Below are positions 41,801-55,300 of a stretch of DNA of 64,000 nucleotides, in pieces. The position numbers and the translations under genes are program-made. This DNA comes from Nematopogon swammerdamellus (lineage: Eukaryota > Arthropoda > Insecta > Lepidoptera > Adelidae), in assembly GCA_946902875.1 (NCBI GenBank), contig OX336343.1, positions 18,523,596-18,587,595 of the forward strand, in the 5' to 3' direction. A model generated the notes under the pieces. That model was given only the letters and a program-made list of their open reading frames with translations, was not told the origin of the DNA and ran no database searches. How positions within the stretch are numbered: the stretch's first letter is position 1; each line of letters opens with the position of its first letter.

Positions 41801-44800
41801 CGCCCCGAGCACACGGTGCGACACGTGACAAACGGACAAACTCACGTACACATGTACATACAACATCATACATATAGGACATAACACCACAAAAGGAAAA
41901 TATTTGCTGAGAAATAAAACACACACGTCGACGGGAATTATCTGCACTTCATTCGATATATTTACACATTTTCTATAGTTCAAATAAATTAACTTAAATC
42001 TAAGCACCCAGGTGCAGTTGAGAATTGAAATCATTTTGAGACTTAAATGTAATCAGATCCAGAAAGAGTATTTGAATGGAAAATCTGAAATCATTGTGAA
42101 CCATTATATGACCCTACTTAGGGTTAATATAAATGTTATGAACAATAGAGTCGCGTAGAAAAATAATTTGATTATGTGAGAAGGAATATTGAAAGCAATA
42201 TTTAGACGTTAGATATCCAGAACATGCTCATGTAATAATTTATTTTGAGGAAAAATCAATTATTATTTCAACCATGATACTTCATCGACATATACAGATT
42301 TTTGTTTAATTTAATTAAATTTAAAAACAACCGTCTTTTACTTTTTTTAATATCAATTGAAATGAAACGTGCAACGTCCATGAAATTAAAAATTTAATTT
42401 CAAAACAAAATTTCAATTTCACGGTCATATTCATAGTCTACCTACAGTTTCATTTATTTCTACAAATACGCGGAGGAATGTTTCGAAGTATTCGAGTCGA
42501 TTTTATTCGAGTTTTGACTAGTATTTACAACATCTACCTACGCTCCTGAAACATTAACACTTACTAGCTTATTGTAAACATTTCGAAATATGAGATTCAT
42601 ATAATATTACATAAAATAAGGCACTCGATGTTCACGCATCATCAGAGATGTTTTATAAGCATTTCGGCACGCATGTGTCACTGTTAGAATTCAAATTTGT
42701 CAATCAGTAGGTATGTAATAATAACCTGTGATAGAGCCTACTAACAGTCACTTTAACAATTGAAACTACAAGTAGTGTAACTTTAAGTTACATTCTGTAA
42801 CAGTTACAGTAGGTACAACAACTCTAAAGCCATGCATTCACTGAGAAACAATTGTTTATAAATACGGTTTCAGAAACCAAATCTAAGTACCTATTTCGGA
42901 AAAACATTATATGTTTCTGAAACAGTCGGCAAAGAGCATGTTTCTTTGCTCCCCGCTGGCGGTGGAGAGCACAGAAACAATTTAGTTTTTTTTTCATGTA
43001 ATCCGGTATGGGTGGCTGAGTCGGAGAGGCCAATGCGCATGCTCCGACCAGCCAATATCACCCCCGAGAAGGTAGGTGCCATACCGGAGACTTCCCTGGA
43101 TTGCTGGCGATACTGGACTAGAGCAGAACACAACGGAGGCTGCTATGCGGCCATCTTACATCCAGTACGGTGGTATCACCCCAGTCGGCTACAATTTGAG
43201 CCTACCACCTAGTAAGGGGCAAGGGAAGGGACTTACAGTATTAAACCGGTTCCGAACTGTGAAGCACGTAATTTTTTTCGTCAGAAAAAACTCATTGGTA
43301 CACGCCGACCGGGTTTGAACCTCGGACCTCTCGCATGAGAAGCCGATGCCCAAACCACTCGGCCACCCGCCGCTTAAAAAGTTTCGCGACAGACAGATGC
43401 GTTGTTGTTTTTTTTCAGAAGTTTTGCGAAGAATGTGGACGCCACAGAACAACGATCGGGCCACACCGCCCGCGCCCGGCCAGACCGGACTTTTTTGCTC
43501 TGTGGTGGACGCGTATTTCACTGTTTATAAACATGGCGATAGTGTTGTTCTGGTGTAATCCGACTGTTTAGTTGCTTGGAAACTTTAAAAGTATTATGAG
43601 AGTTAAGGATATGAGTCTCCAGGAGCTAATTATCTTTAAAGTAATGGCTAGTCAAGTTTTAGGGGTATTATGATTATGATTTAAAGTATGAAAGTTGGGC
43701 CCCTGGGCCCTGTTATCAGGCGACCTAAGAGGATCTATTGATCTAGTTAGGATTTGGTGTAGTTTGACGGGTAGCTGCATTTCGAAAGTTTGTGCCTTGT
43801 TTGTTTAGCTATAAACGTTTCAACCATTTCCAAAAGCAATTCAAAATTATGGCGGCATTCGGATCCAGATGTGGCCGGGAAAATATCCGAAACATTGTTT
43901 CTGTAAACATCTACTCGGTGTTTCAGAAACTGTGTACACGAAACATTGTTTTTAATCTACGTTATGTTTTAGAAACTGTGTATCCGAAACATTGTTTCTG
44001 TAAACATCTACATACGTGGTGTTTCAGACGCTCTTTATCCGAAATATTATTTCTGTAAACATCTACGTGATGTTTCAGAAACTGTGTATCCGAAACATTG
44101 TTTATCAGTGAATGCATGGCTTCAGTCTGATTCAGAAACATTAATGTAACTTTAAACAACTGACTTTTATTTTTAGCTTAGCGTTAACCTCAGACAATGT
44201 AGTTTTAACATGGTCGCTTTCTCCTAATCGTTTGGCTCTTTTCTCTTTCTAGCTCATAAAGAGTACACTATCAACAAGTAGCAGGATCAGAGGGTAACAG
44301 TGACCTCGTCCCTGTGTTCGGCGCTTCGCTCGCCCGGCAGTCGGAGTGTGAGGCTATCGGCGTTTTCTGCGAAAGGACAGCACATAGTTACAGACACACA
44401 CGGGACGAGACACAAGCGAAAACATAAAGCACACATATGAAAACACGAAAGTCACGAAGCAAAGCCTTATTAAACCAATATTACAAAAAAGTAGCATTTC
44501 TCAAGCATTTTAATTCGCATTCGTGTATTGCTAAGTAATTATTCTATAGACTAGCTTTTGCCCTCGGCTTCGCTCGCGTGAAATTCGTATTTAAAAATAA
44601 GCAAGTAAGTACGCCCGCTACCGTACATTTATTTCGGCGCGCGAACAATTCGGTTTGTATGAGAGCCCCATCTTAGCGTAACCGGAACTGAATTGTATTT
44701 AGCCTATCCTGTGTCCCGTATAGTAAAATGTGTTTGTACTAAGTTTCATCGAATTCGGATGATCGGTTTAAGAGTTATGGATACATACATACATACATAC

Positions 44801-46313
44801 AGAAAATATTTCTAAAAATGATAAATTTAGTTTTAGTATCATAAATAGAGTCTACAAACGCTGTATCTCATAAAACAAAGTAACTCACTCCATGACCATC
44901 CCTTACAGATTTATTATTACTATTGATGATGGATGATATTTCACTTTTATTTGGTTATTTCATCCATCAGTTTGAACTTTTATTTGATTTAATTTTTGTT
45001 TTATTACATTCCTGCCCATATTTTATTGCCTCCCAACCACCCCCGGTAATTTTTTGTACATTTTAGCTATATCATTAAGACCACTGAGCTTAAAATTGTA
45101 AAATTTTCAGAATTTCAGAACAGAAAGCTCTATTATTATGCCAAATTTCACTGACATGTCACCTAGGTAGCCAACCTTGGTGATGTAGACAACCGTGTCA
45201 GTTTCCATAAAAAAAAAAATGTCGTTGAATGAATGAAACTGAATTGAACAACAAAAACATAAACATTTCCAGATGATATTCTAGCATAAAATGATTAGGT
45301 GTTGTGACCCGTGACTGTTGCAGCTGATATAGTATGCGTGAGGTGATCTTAATAGCATTGCTCGTTCTCTCTTGTCATACCAACCACTGTTATATTATAA
45401 TATCTACATTGCACTTATTAACGGTAACAATAAAAATTAAGTGTTCGTGTAATAAAAATGTAACCTACTGAATAAACCTAGCGGAACGACCGGTAATCAG
45501 CATCAAAATTGCAAAAAATCATATGTAATATAATATATACATAATGTAATAATAATGTATCCCGATAATCGGGGTAAGTAGAGTAATCGGTGTTCCGCTG
45601 CAAGTACTATTGTAAATTACAGCACAACATCGACCACCACATTTAGCAAAGTATTAGGACAAGATAACTATCAAGCAGCAAGTAAGGCACGAAGACCCAT
45701 CTGCTGCGAGACTCGGTGGAAGGACCGTGCCAAGGTGCCAAGGACCGTGCAAATAATATGCTAGAAAAAAAACCACTATGAAATTTAAAAATTTGGACCA
45801 CATGGTTTACTTTCTTATTTCGTCATCCTCGGTAGCTCAGTGCTGCGGTCGGTCGAATGTCGCGTCGGTCGGATCGTACATAAGCACACCTGGGCGCGGT
45901 CAGTGTATTGCCATATTTTGCACATTTCGCACAAACGCTCGACCGTTTGAGGCTGACCGTGGTTCGGATTCCACGTAAAACTGTAAATGCCTTCCCTTCT
46001 TACCTTCCTAGGTGGCATGGTTTAACCCGCCCGGGTCGGTACCGCCGCACTGAATGGAAGCTCGGTTGAAACGGCTATGTAATTAGTTCGTGTTTTTCGT
46101 CCAGTTCAGTTTAGCCGGCACGACCGAAGGGAAGCACTGATATAGCACCTAGTTCACCAAGGTGTTATGAGCTGACATCACGGATGTAGTAGATGATGTA
46201 GCCAACCGTGTCAGTTTCCATAAAAAGAAAATAAAAATTCAATAATTTAAAAAATTTCAACGGGCTACCTATTACGGTTCAAGAGATACAGCCCTCGGAC
46301 AGACGGACGGACG

Positions 46314-46352
<39 letters not shown>

Positions 46353-49300
46353 GGCGCGCGTAGGCTTAGTAATAGGGTCCCGTACCTGATACGGAACCCT
46401 AAAAAGTAGGTAAGTGATCAGAATATGGAACACTGTAATTGCACAATCTATCGCAATAGGTATTTATCGTGAACAAAGAGTGCAACGAACCGTGAAGATA
46501 GGTATGCAGGAATAGTTTTGTTATTAATGAATTACAAATGGAAATTTACACTGCACATACTCGCTAGACATTGCGGCTGCTCCTACACTAAAATAGTCTA
46601 TGTAGCTATCAATCAACGACGATTATAACTAAGAAAATACCTATCAATGACTATCGATCTATGTATAACGTGATGATAACCGAGCGAATAATAGCGCATT
46701 TGATACAATTCATATAGTTACTTGTACATATAAAGGGTTTTGCAGAACGCTTGAACTTTGGCAGCGTATAGCGGCCATCTTGGGAAAGTGACAGCTGTCA
46801 AATTTGGCGGGAATACATATTTAGTCGTGACATTTCACCATGGAACGCTACACGCTTGAACAACGCGTAGAAATTGTTAAAATTTATTATCAAAATCAGC
46901 CTAACATTCCGTCCTAACATTCGTCCTTCCGTAACATTTGTCATCTCGCGTGTGACATCAACTGGCCACCGAGATCGTGTGACTTAACACCGCTCGACTA
47001 CTTTTTGTGGGTCTACGTGAAATCTCTGGTCTATGCAGACAAACCACAGACAATTGCCGCCCTGAAGGCCAACATAACTCGCGTTCTTCATGAAATTGAG
47101 CCCCATTTATGCGAAGATGTCGTCCAAAATTGGTCCACCAGGATGCGCCACCTAAAACGGAGTCGCGGCAGCCATTTGGCTGAAATCTATTCCATGCATA
47201 ATGTCATCGAATGTCCTTTAAAATAAAATAAAAATTGTGGCAATATCACATAAACAGGTTGTTTTATTTAATTTCAAAGTTCGAGCGCTCTTAATGAAAA
47301 ACCCTTTAGATATACATAACGTACTAGGTGGTAGGGTTTATCCCGCCCGGGTTGGTACCACCGCACTGAGCGAAACGTCGGTCGAAACGGCTATGTAAAT
47401 AGTTCGTATTTCCGCCCAGTTCAGTATAGCCGACATGAAATGAAGGGAAGCACTGACATGGCACCTAAGTTCAACCGGTGTTATGGGCTGACATCGCGGA
47501 TGTTGTAGGTGATGTAGACAACCGTGTCAGTTTCCATTGAAAATAAAAAAACTTAGATATTTTCAGGGCCTATGTTAGAAATATTGAGTTTGTTCTTTAT
47601 TAGCTACTAGCTAGAAATTATGATAACGATTAACGCGTGCGACGCATTTCAGGTTTAGATAAGGCGGTAAACCAATGTCAATCAAGACAGCCAATTTTAC
47701 GATGCAATTAAAATATTCAAATAATTGCCGCAATACAGATATCGCTGCGTCCACAGCACACAAGGAAGCCAACAAAATATGTGCGAGCTCACCGATAGAT
47801 CTGCGGTCGGGCTGCATGCCGTAGAACTCATCCAGCTCCTTGCCGGAGCAGAGCGGCGTGTCCACCTGCGCCGTCTCGTCGAACTTGGAGTAGTCCACCT
47901 CGAAGCCTTGCCGCTCCTTGTTGTAGCCAACCATCGGCACGAAGCGGTGCCCCCAGAGGATCTCGCTCGTGGTGTAACTCGAGCGCGCCTGCGTCGTCTG
48001 CCCGGTAGACTCGATTGTGCCCTCGAGGATGACGACTATCTCGAACCGCTCCTGCAGCACGTCCGCCGCTGACACGCCGTAGAAAGGGCTGTCCGCGTTG
48101 ATCCTGTGCACCATCGTGATCGGCCAGATGAAGAAGAGGTTGCTGTCGCAGCCGTCCGCGTGAAGCTCTAGCTCCGTCTGGTAGTGCGCCAGCAGCTCGC
48201 CCTCCTTCGTGGTGCGCGACCTGATGAGCTGAGCGCGCACGCTCGCGCCGATGATGTGCGACTTGCGTAGGTCGCCCACACGGAACATGAGGCACAGCTC
48301 ACCGTCGCGCTGGCACACGACCGCCGACCGTGAGAACAGCAGCGTCTGCGTGCGGTGTTTGGGTCTAGTCATCTTGGCGAACACGATGCCGACCATGAAA
48401 GCTTGGATCATGACGCCCACGATGCTCTGGAGGCACATGATAAAGATCGCCTCCGGACACTCCTCGGTGGTGGTCCGCGAGCCGTAGCCGATCGTGTGCT
48501 GCGTTTCGATACTGAAGAGGAAGCAGGAGGTGAAGGAGTAGATATTGAAGACGCACGGCTTCCAGCCGCTCGTCTCCTGCTCGGGCGGCAGGTGCTCCTC
48601 CTCGAGGTCACCGTGCGTGAAGGCGATCAGCCACCAGATGACGGCGAAGCCGAGCCACGACAAGATGAAGGAGAGCGTGAAGACGAGGAGAGTCCACCGC
48701 CACTGCGTGTCGACGAGCGTCGTGAACATGTCCTGCAGGAAGCGCAGGCGTCGCTGTGAGATCTTAGACTTGAGGATGTTGCATTCTCCATTCTTGAGGA
48801 CCGCCCGGCGCCTGGCCTTGCGCACGGTGCCGTGACGGTGCGAGCGGCTCCTGAAACGTCACGGATCTCATGAGTACAACGCTTTGCTGCCTCCGCGCCG
48901 CTTCACTGCGCTATCGGCGCAGTAGCGGCCTGTATTCTATGTCGCCGAGATACTAATGAAGGTGCGAAGCGAGTTCACGCGATGCATTGGCGGCTCGACC
49001 TTCGTCAATGTTAATGTCGATAATGTCCAGTACTTAGTATTTTTCTTTCGTCGAGAAAAGGACGAACGTGAATATTGCGATGTGACGCCTGCGCGTTAAG
49101 AGTCAATTATCTCGTTACGACCGCGGGTTGTTCGACACATAATTGTGGTCTACAATCTACATAACATGATGAGTTTCGCATACAAAACCGAATCGACAGT
49201 GCAAAATATTGCCCAAGAAGACGAATGCTAGGAAGCTATTATCGAATTAGGACCGCGGGCACTGGTGCGTTGCACCATCAAATCAAAACAAATGTGAGGA

Positions 49301-52300
49301 GGAGGAGGATCGGACAGCGGCGGGGCAGGAGGGACGCACACGGCTCGCGGCGCACGCGCAGCGAGCTAACAGCTTAACAAACCTCTTCCCGTTGGGATAG
49401 TAAATGCCGGGCGAGAGCGAGCCATTGCCGATAGTGGCTCCCTTCAGCTTGAGCCACTCGTCGGGGATGAGCTGCGTCTCCTCCTTGGAGTTGGGCGACT
49501 CGGGGTCCCGCGCGTGCCGCATGCTGGCGAGACGAGCGAGCGACTGCTAGCGGCGCCGGCGCAGCATCCCCCGCGCTATCTGATATCGGTGCCTCCTGAA
49601 CATTCATCGGCCGAGCGATAATGGCGGACTCACGACGGACATTTTTGTGACAATGTTTGCGCACGACGCTCTATTGTTCGTATCGTGTTAATCGTTAGAT
49701 AATTTGTATCGTTCGGGAATTACGAGCGGGGGTACGACGAAGGACACTTTTCTGTTAAGTTTTCAGTGAATTCAACGAGTTTCCGGAGTACTGTGAAAAT
49801 GTTTTAGTCAGATGTGTCTAAGAACTCTGTGTTTTTTACCCGACTACGGCGAAGCCAAAAATGAAGGGTTATGAGTTTTGCGTGTATGTATTTGCCTATG
49901 TATGTATATATATATACGTATGTATGTATGTATGTGTTTATGTACTCGTATGTATATGACTCTCTATGTTCCACCCTACAGCCTAAAGTACCGGACCGAT
50001 TGTAATATGCAATGTGTCATTGGATTCGTCTCACTCACCAGGGGTTGTGAGACGAATGGAGTGTCATGGGTACCAATATTTTTTTAAGAATACAAAATGG
50101 CGGGCTTTAGCCGCAATAATATATTCAAACTTTGAAAATAGTTTTTCTTCAAACCTAATCGAGAGGGGTATCATTGACAGGAACTTGAAAAGACCACACT
50201 TGGTAGTTAAAACTAGAAGGAATTAAATAAAAATAAAATAAAAATTTTATAAAACCCGACTACGAAAAAGGAAGAAAATAACAAAGAAAGTTGAGGGAAA
50301 ATCATGTAGTCGGGCGTGTAGAAGGATTCGAATAGACAGGTAGCCCGACGACAGGATTTTAAATCAACTTTCCTTGTTATTTTCTTTCTTTTTTCTTAGT
50401 GAGGTTTTATAAAATGTACATTTCATTTTTTATCATCAATATCAATCATCATCATCATCATCATCAGCCTGTATCGGTCCACTGCTGGACATAGGCCTCT
50501 CCCAAGGCACGCCACCACACGCTATCAATATCACATGTTCACGCGGTCTATCAATATCAATACGATAAATCTGTAAGGGAGTAAGTTATTTTGTTTTATG
50601 AGATATTACGTTTGTACACTCTATGTATACACTAAATTGACGATTTTTAGAAATATTTACTGTATGTATGTTCCTCTATAACTTTTAAACCGATCATCCA
50701 AATTCGATGAAACTTAGTACAAGCACATTTAACTATACATGACACAGGATAGACTAAATAAAATTCAGTTCCGGTTACGTTAAGATATGGCTCTCATACA
50801 AACCGAACGGTTCCGCGCGCCGAAATAAAGGTAACGCAGGAAAGCAGCTCTTTCTTAATTATTTAATTTCTTCTTTTTAAATACAAATTTCACGCGAGAG
50901 AAGCCGCGGGCAAAATCTAGTTCATAATAAATTTGTGTTCCATGTACATAAATTGTTTAATTTGTCTGTATAGGTACTGGTAATTTTTATTCTTTCTGGT
51001 ATTGTTTATTCTTTATGTTATGAAGATTCTTCATGTTTTCTATTGATTACTTTTGAATGTTACTCTACAGTAAGCGCTACGTACCTACTGGAGAGCTAGC
51101 GTTGGTAGGAAAAGTTTTCGACCCCGAAATAATTATTCCAAAGACTTGCAAACTGTGAGCGCACTGTTGAACACTCACTGTGACAAGCTAAGAGGCCGAG
51201 CGAGTGTATACCATCCGTGTTCTGTCAATTATAGAAGAGATAGAAAGAGAGGGAAGTTCAAACGAGATAAGAATGGTTCAGGTTGAGCCGCGATTAGTGA
51301 AAAAAAATATCCTCAGATTATAAGATTTTCCGACAAGAAAATCTGAGCGGATTAAAGTCGATTAGGTAGATATTTCGCTTGACAAGGATGAACAATTTAG
51401 AACTTTATTATTTGAAATTAGGTTTTTTCGATTATTTTCATGGCGCATCTGTCACCTTGTCCGAATACATTGCGTACAACGTAGTGGTTGGTGATGTGCT
51501 GTAATTTACCAGCACAACACCGATTACACTGCTTATCCAGAGTGTCGGAATACATACAGCGTGTGGTATGTACGTATGTATTCCATTTGTGCAATCCACA
51601 CACTATGTCAAGGCCGGATAAGATAACATGTCAACGACTTCGCTTATATAAATAGTTAGATTGTTCTCGTGCTTTCCTAACAAAAATGAAGAAGATGAAG
51701 GCAAGATAATATATTAATATTTTATGTTTATATGTGAGTACTAAGCACGTACTCGCTTTATATATATATTTTTCTTTATTTTCACGTTTTTTGATACATA
51801 TTTACATAAATTTTATATAATTATAAAATATAATACCTATACAAAATTAATACAAACAGGCAAAAACAAAAAACGGTATTCTCGCCGGCGGCGGGAGGCG
51901 GACCTCCAAGCACGCCGGCGGGTGCAGGCCGTGGCTACGGAGCTCTCCGAGACGACGCGAGGCAAGCTACGAGCGATAGGTGGTGGTACTAGACACGAAG
52001 GCCACCACCACCCCCATTTCGGAGAGCTCCGTATCCACCGGCTATATATATTTTTATTATTAGAAATATTCAAAGCGAAAATCATTGGAAAAAATACATC
52101 TTGGTCCGGATGTATTTTTTCCAATGATTTTCCCTTTGCATTTTTCTAATAAAAATATAAGATAAATATTATCTCTTTTGGTAGAGATAAAAAGTAAGAT
52201 GAACAAAACAATTAAATTGTTAAATTAATACCGGTGTTATTCAAGCATAATAGACATTGTTGACTGCTTTCACTTAGCATTGTCCGTCCTATGTAGTCGA

Positions 52301-55300
52301 GTAAAAGTCCTCTACTACTTAGCTAGCGTACAACGTACGGCCGTAGCCAGCGTACAACGTACAGGCGTAGCCAGCGTGCAACGTACAGGCGTAGCCAGCG
52401 TACAACGTACAGGCGTAGCCAGCGTACAACGTACAGGCGTAGCCAGCGCGCAACGTACAGGCGTAGCCAGCGTACAACGTACAGGCGTAGCCAGCGTACA
52501 ACGTACAGGCGTAGCCAGCGTACAACGTACAGGCGTAGCCAGCTTACAACGTACAGGCGTAGCCAGCGTACAACGTACAGGCGTAGCCAGCTTACAACGT
52601 ACAGGCGTAGCCAGCGTACAACGTACAGGCGTAGCCAGCGTACAACGTACAGGCGTAGCCAGCTTACAACGTACAGGCGTAGCCAGCGCGCAACGTACAG
52701 GCGTAGCCAGCGTACAACGTACAGGCGTAGCCAGCTTACAACGTACAGGCGTAGCCAGCTTACAACGTACAGGCGTAGCCAGCGTACAACGTACAGGCGT
52801 AGCCAGCGTACAACGTACAGGCGTAGCCAGCTTACAACGTACAGGCGTAGCCAGCGCGCAACGTACAGGCGTAGCCAGCGTACAACGTACAGGCGTAGCC
52901 AGCGTACAACGTACAGGCGTAGCCAGCGTACAACGTACAGGCGTAGCCAGCGTACAACGTACAGGCGCAGCCAGCGCGCAACGTACAGGCTTAGCCAACG
53001 TACAACGTACAGGCGTAGCCAGCGTACAACGTACAGGCGTAGCCAGCGTACAACGTACAGGTGTAGCCAGCTTACAACGTACAGGCGTAGCCAGCGCGCA
53101 ACGTACAGGCTTAGCCAACGTACAACGTACAGGCGTAGCCGCAGGTACGTCGGCAAGCAGCGGTTGCATGCCGCTAAAGGCTGGGCGGACTGAAGGAACA
53201 TTGGAGAAGCTTATAGCCAGCAGTGCACGCATAACGCTGACTGACGACGAAGCTCATAGGAAATGTTTTTAATTTTTGACCCAGCCCAAGCTCCCTTGCC
53301 TCTTACTAGGTGGTACGCTCAAATTGTAGCCGGCTAGGTTGATTGATACCACCGTACTGGATGTAAGATGGCTGCTATGCGGCTGTGTTCTCTAATCCAG
53401 CACCTCATTCATCAAAATCCATTCATCCGTTTGGGATCTAGGTGGGAGGGTGTTCTTATAATTTTTAATCAGCCTTTCAATTTTCTTTAGTTAGTTCGAT
53501 ACCCCACTCTATAGGTTGTTTTGTTAAAAAAAATGTTTTTATTATGGACAACGTTCGCCATTTAGCATTTTCACATGTTTTATACAGCCTGTATCACTCC
53601 CACAATTATGACGAATCTAACGACTCGTCATAATATGTTAAAATTTATCAAGACGTTTAGAATACAGACAGAGCGTGCCAAAAAAAAATTTACATTGTCA
53701 CACACACTCGAAAAACATTTACCTCCTTATGAGTCAGTCGGGTAATCAGGCGATGGGGTAATAAAAAAAAGCAAAAAAAAAATCTTTCATGTTCGGACAT
53801 CCTGTGCGTAATATGATTTGTGTGTGTTTGTTTCGGTTAATCTGAAAAGCCATCTGACGTACTATTCATCTTTCAAAGCTCCGCCGACGTCGTCATTACG
53901 TTAAGTGCCATGGCACAGCACATTTTGCGCGGAACAAAAAAAAACGATAACTCGCTAATCACTCGCCTTTACTTTAAGGAAAGCTTATTTGCAGAAACGC
54001 TTATGACGTTATTGTACAAATAAGTTGTCAGGCGTGGCCGGCCGGACGAGCCCATTAGATAAAATAAAATCTGTACTTACTGTAAGTAAGTAGGCATGGG
54101 AAACCGTGTTCGATTTAATTCTACTAATGTTAATTGAACTGAAAAGTTTGTTGGATTACTTTTAGAAAAGTTGTTATAAAAATAATAATTTAGTTATTTA
54201 TAAGCTTGGGTGATAGAAGCCATTTCTTACACACCTGTTTTTAGTCTGACTGATGGCAGGTAGTTACAATTAAAAAGGAAAACAAATTTGTAATAATTTA
54301 TTTATTTTAAAGATGAATTTTTAGTTTTCCTTTTTCAAAATTTACTTTCACTATTACTCGAATGAAAGAAGAAACCTAGTTTACGTTTCTCTATTAGAGA
54401 TAAAACGGTGAAAACTGAGAATAAAAAAAATATTTTTTCCTATAAGGGCTATTCAACAATTGCAATTGTTGAATAGCCCTTACAAAATTGAAACTGTCAT
54501 GCCATAACTGAGATGTCAAATCTAATAAAAGATTTCTTAATTTTGATACTCCAATAATTAATTCATTTACTTTAATTTAATTTAAGTAGGTAATTTAACA
54601 TTTCACCTTAGAGGACGATTTTTAGTATGAATATTTGTTTAGGTATTTAGTTTTAAGTTATGTAGGTACTTTGGGTTTTTAATTACTAGTTATATTTTAT
54701 TTTACATGAACGTTTTTAGATTTACCAATTAAAACCAATTATTGAATGTTTGCCATTTAAATGCTTGCTTGCTGTACTACGTGGCTATTTCCAGTCGAGT
54801 TAGCAAATATTTTGCTCACTTCAGTTGTTAATAAACAAACTGCTCTAATTGGCAAATCACTCGCGACTCATCAGGAGAGCAAGCAGTACGTCACTCCCGT
54901 CACATGCTCACCCGTCACGACGCTGTGGGGTATTGTTTGTTACCCACGTTTTTAGGTCCCCGTACCCCGTATCCTATTACAATCCTACAACGTGTCTGTC
55001 CGTCTATCTGTCTGTCTGTCCGTCCTTCCGTCAGTCCGTCCGTCCGGTGGCTGTATCTTTGGAACTGTAATAGCTAGCGCGTTGAAATTTTCACAGAATA
55101 TGTGATATTTTGGGGGATACAACAAATTGTATGTACCGTGAGGGGCCGCTACTTTAAAATACTAGCCCCACTGCATCTCTCCCCGTGTATGTCGTAAATG
55201 GCGACTAAGGGATATGACTCCCTTCTTATATTACTAGGTGGTAGGGTTTAACCGCCCGGGTTGGTACCACCGCACTGAATGAAAGGTCGGTCGAAACGGC

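Larger units (their letters stand above)
42783..44157. mobile_element. element with inverted ends and internal 60-bp repeats, holding a nested SINE
   Basis: 'agccatgcattcactgag' near 42828 is mirrored by 'cagtgaatgcatggct' near 44107. Outside these, 'aactttaagttaca' is mirrored by 'tgtaactttaaa'. The SINE at 42986-43375 is nested in it. Class unknown. Confidence 0.5.

Noticed and set aside
43335..43571. Open frames after the SINE at 42986-43375
   Set aside because: They start inside the SINE and run into unclassified transposon sequence.
47611..47792. Extension of gene 2 exon 2 to a 404-aa single-exon protein
   Set aside because: The last 60 codons have no Kir similarity and follow a good GTGAGC donor at the position and phase of the gene 1 intron. 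An in-phase C-terminal exon exists at 38627-38880.
52280..53272. 330-aa open frame of 8-residue repeats (and 305/292-aa frames on the other strand)
   Set aside because: The frame exists because the 24-bp unit is divisible by 3 and lacks stops. It has no ATG before the array and is equally open on the opposite strand.
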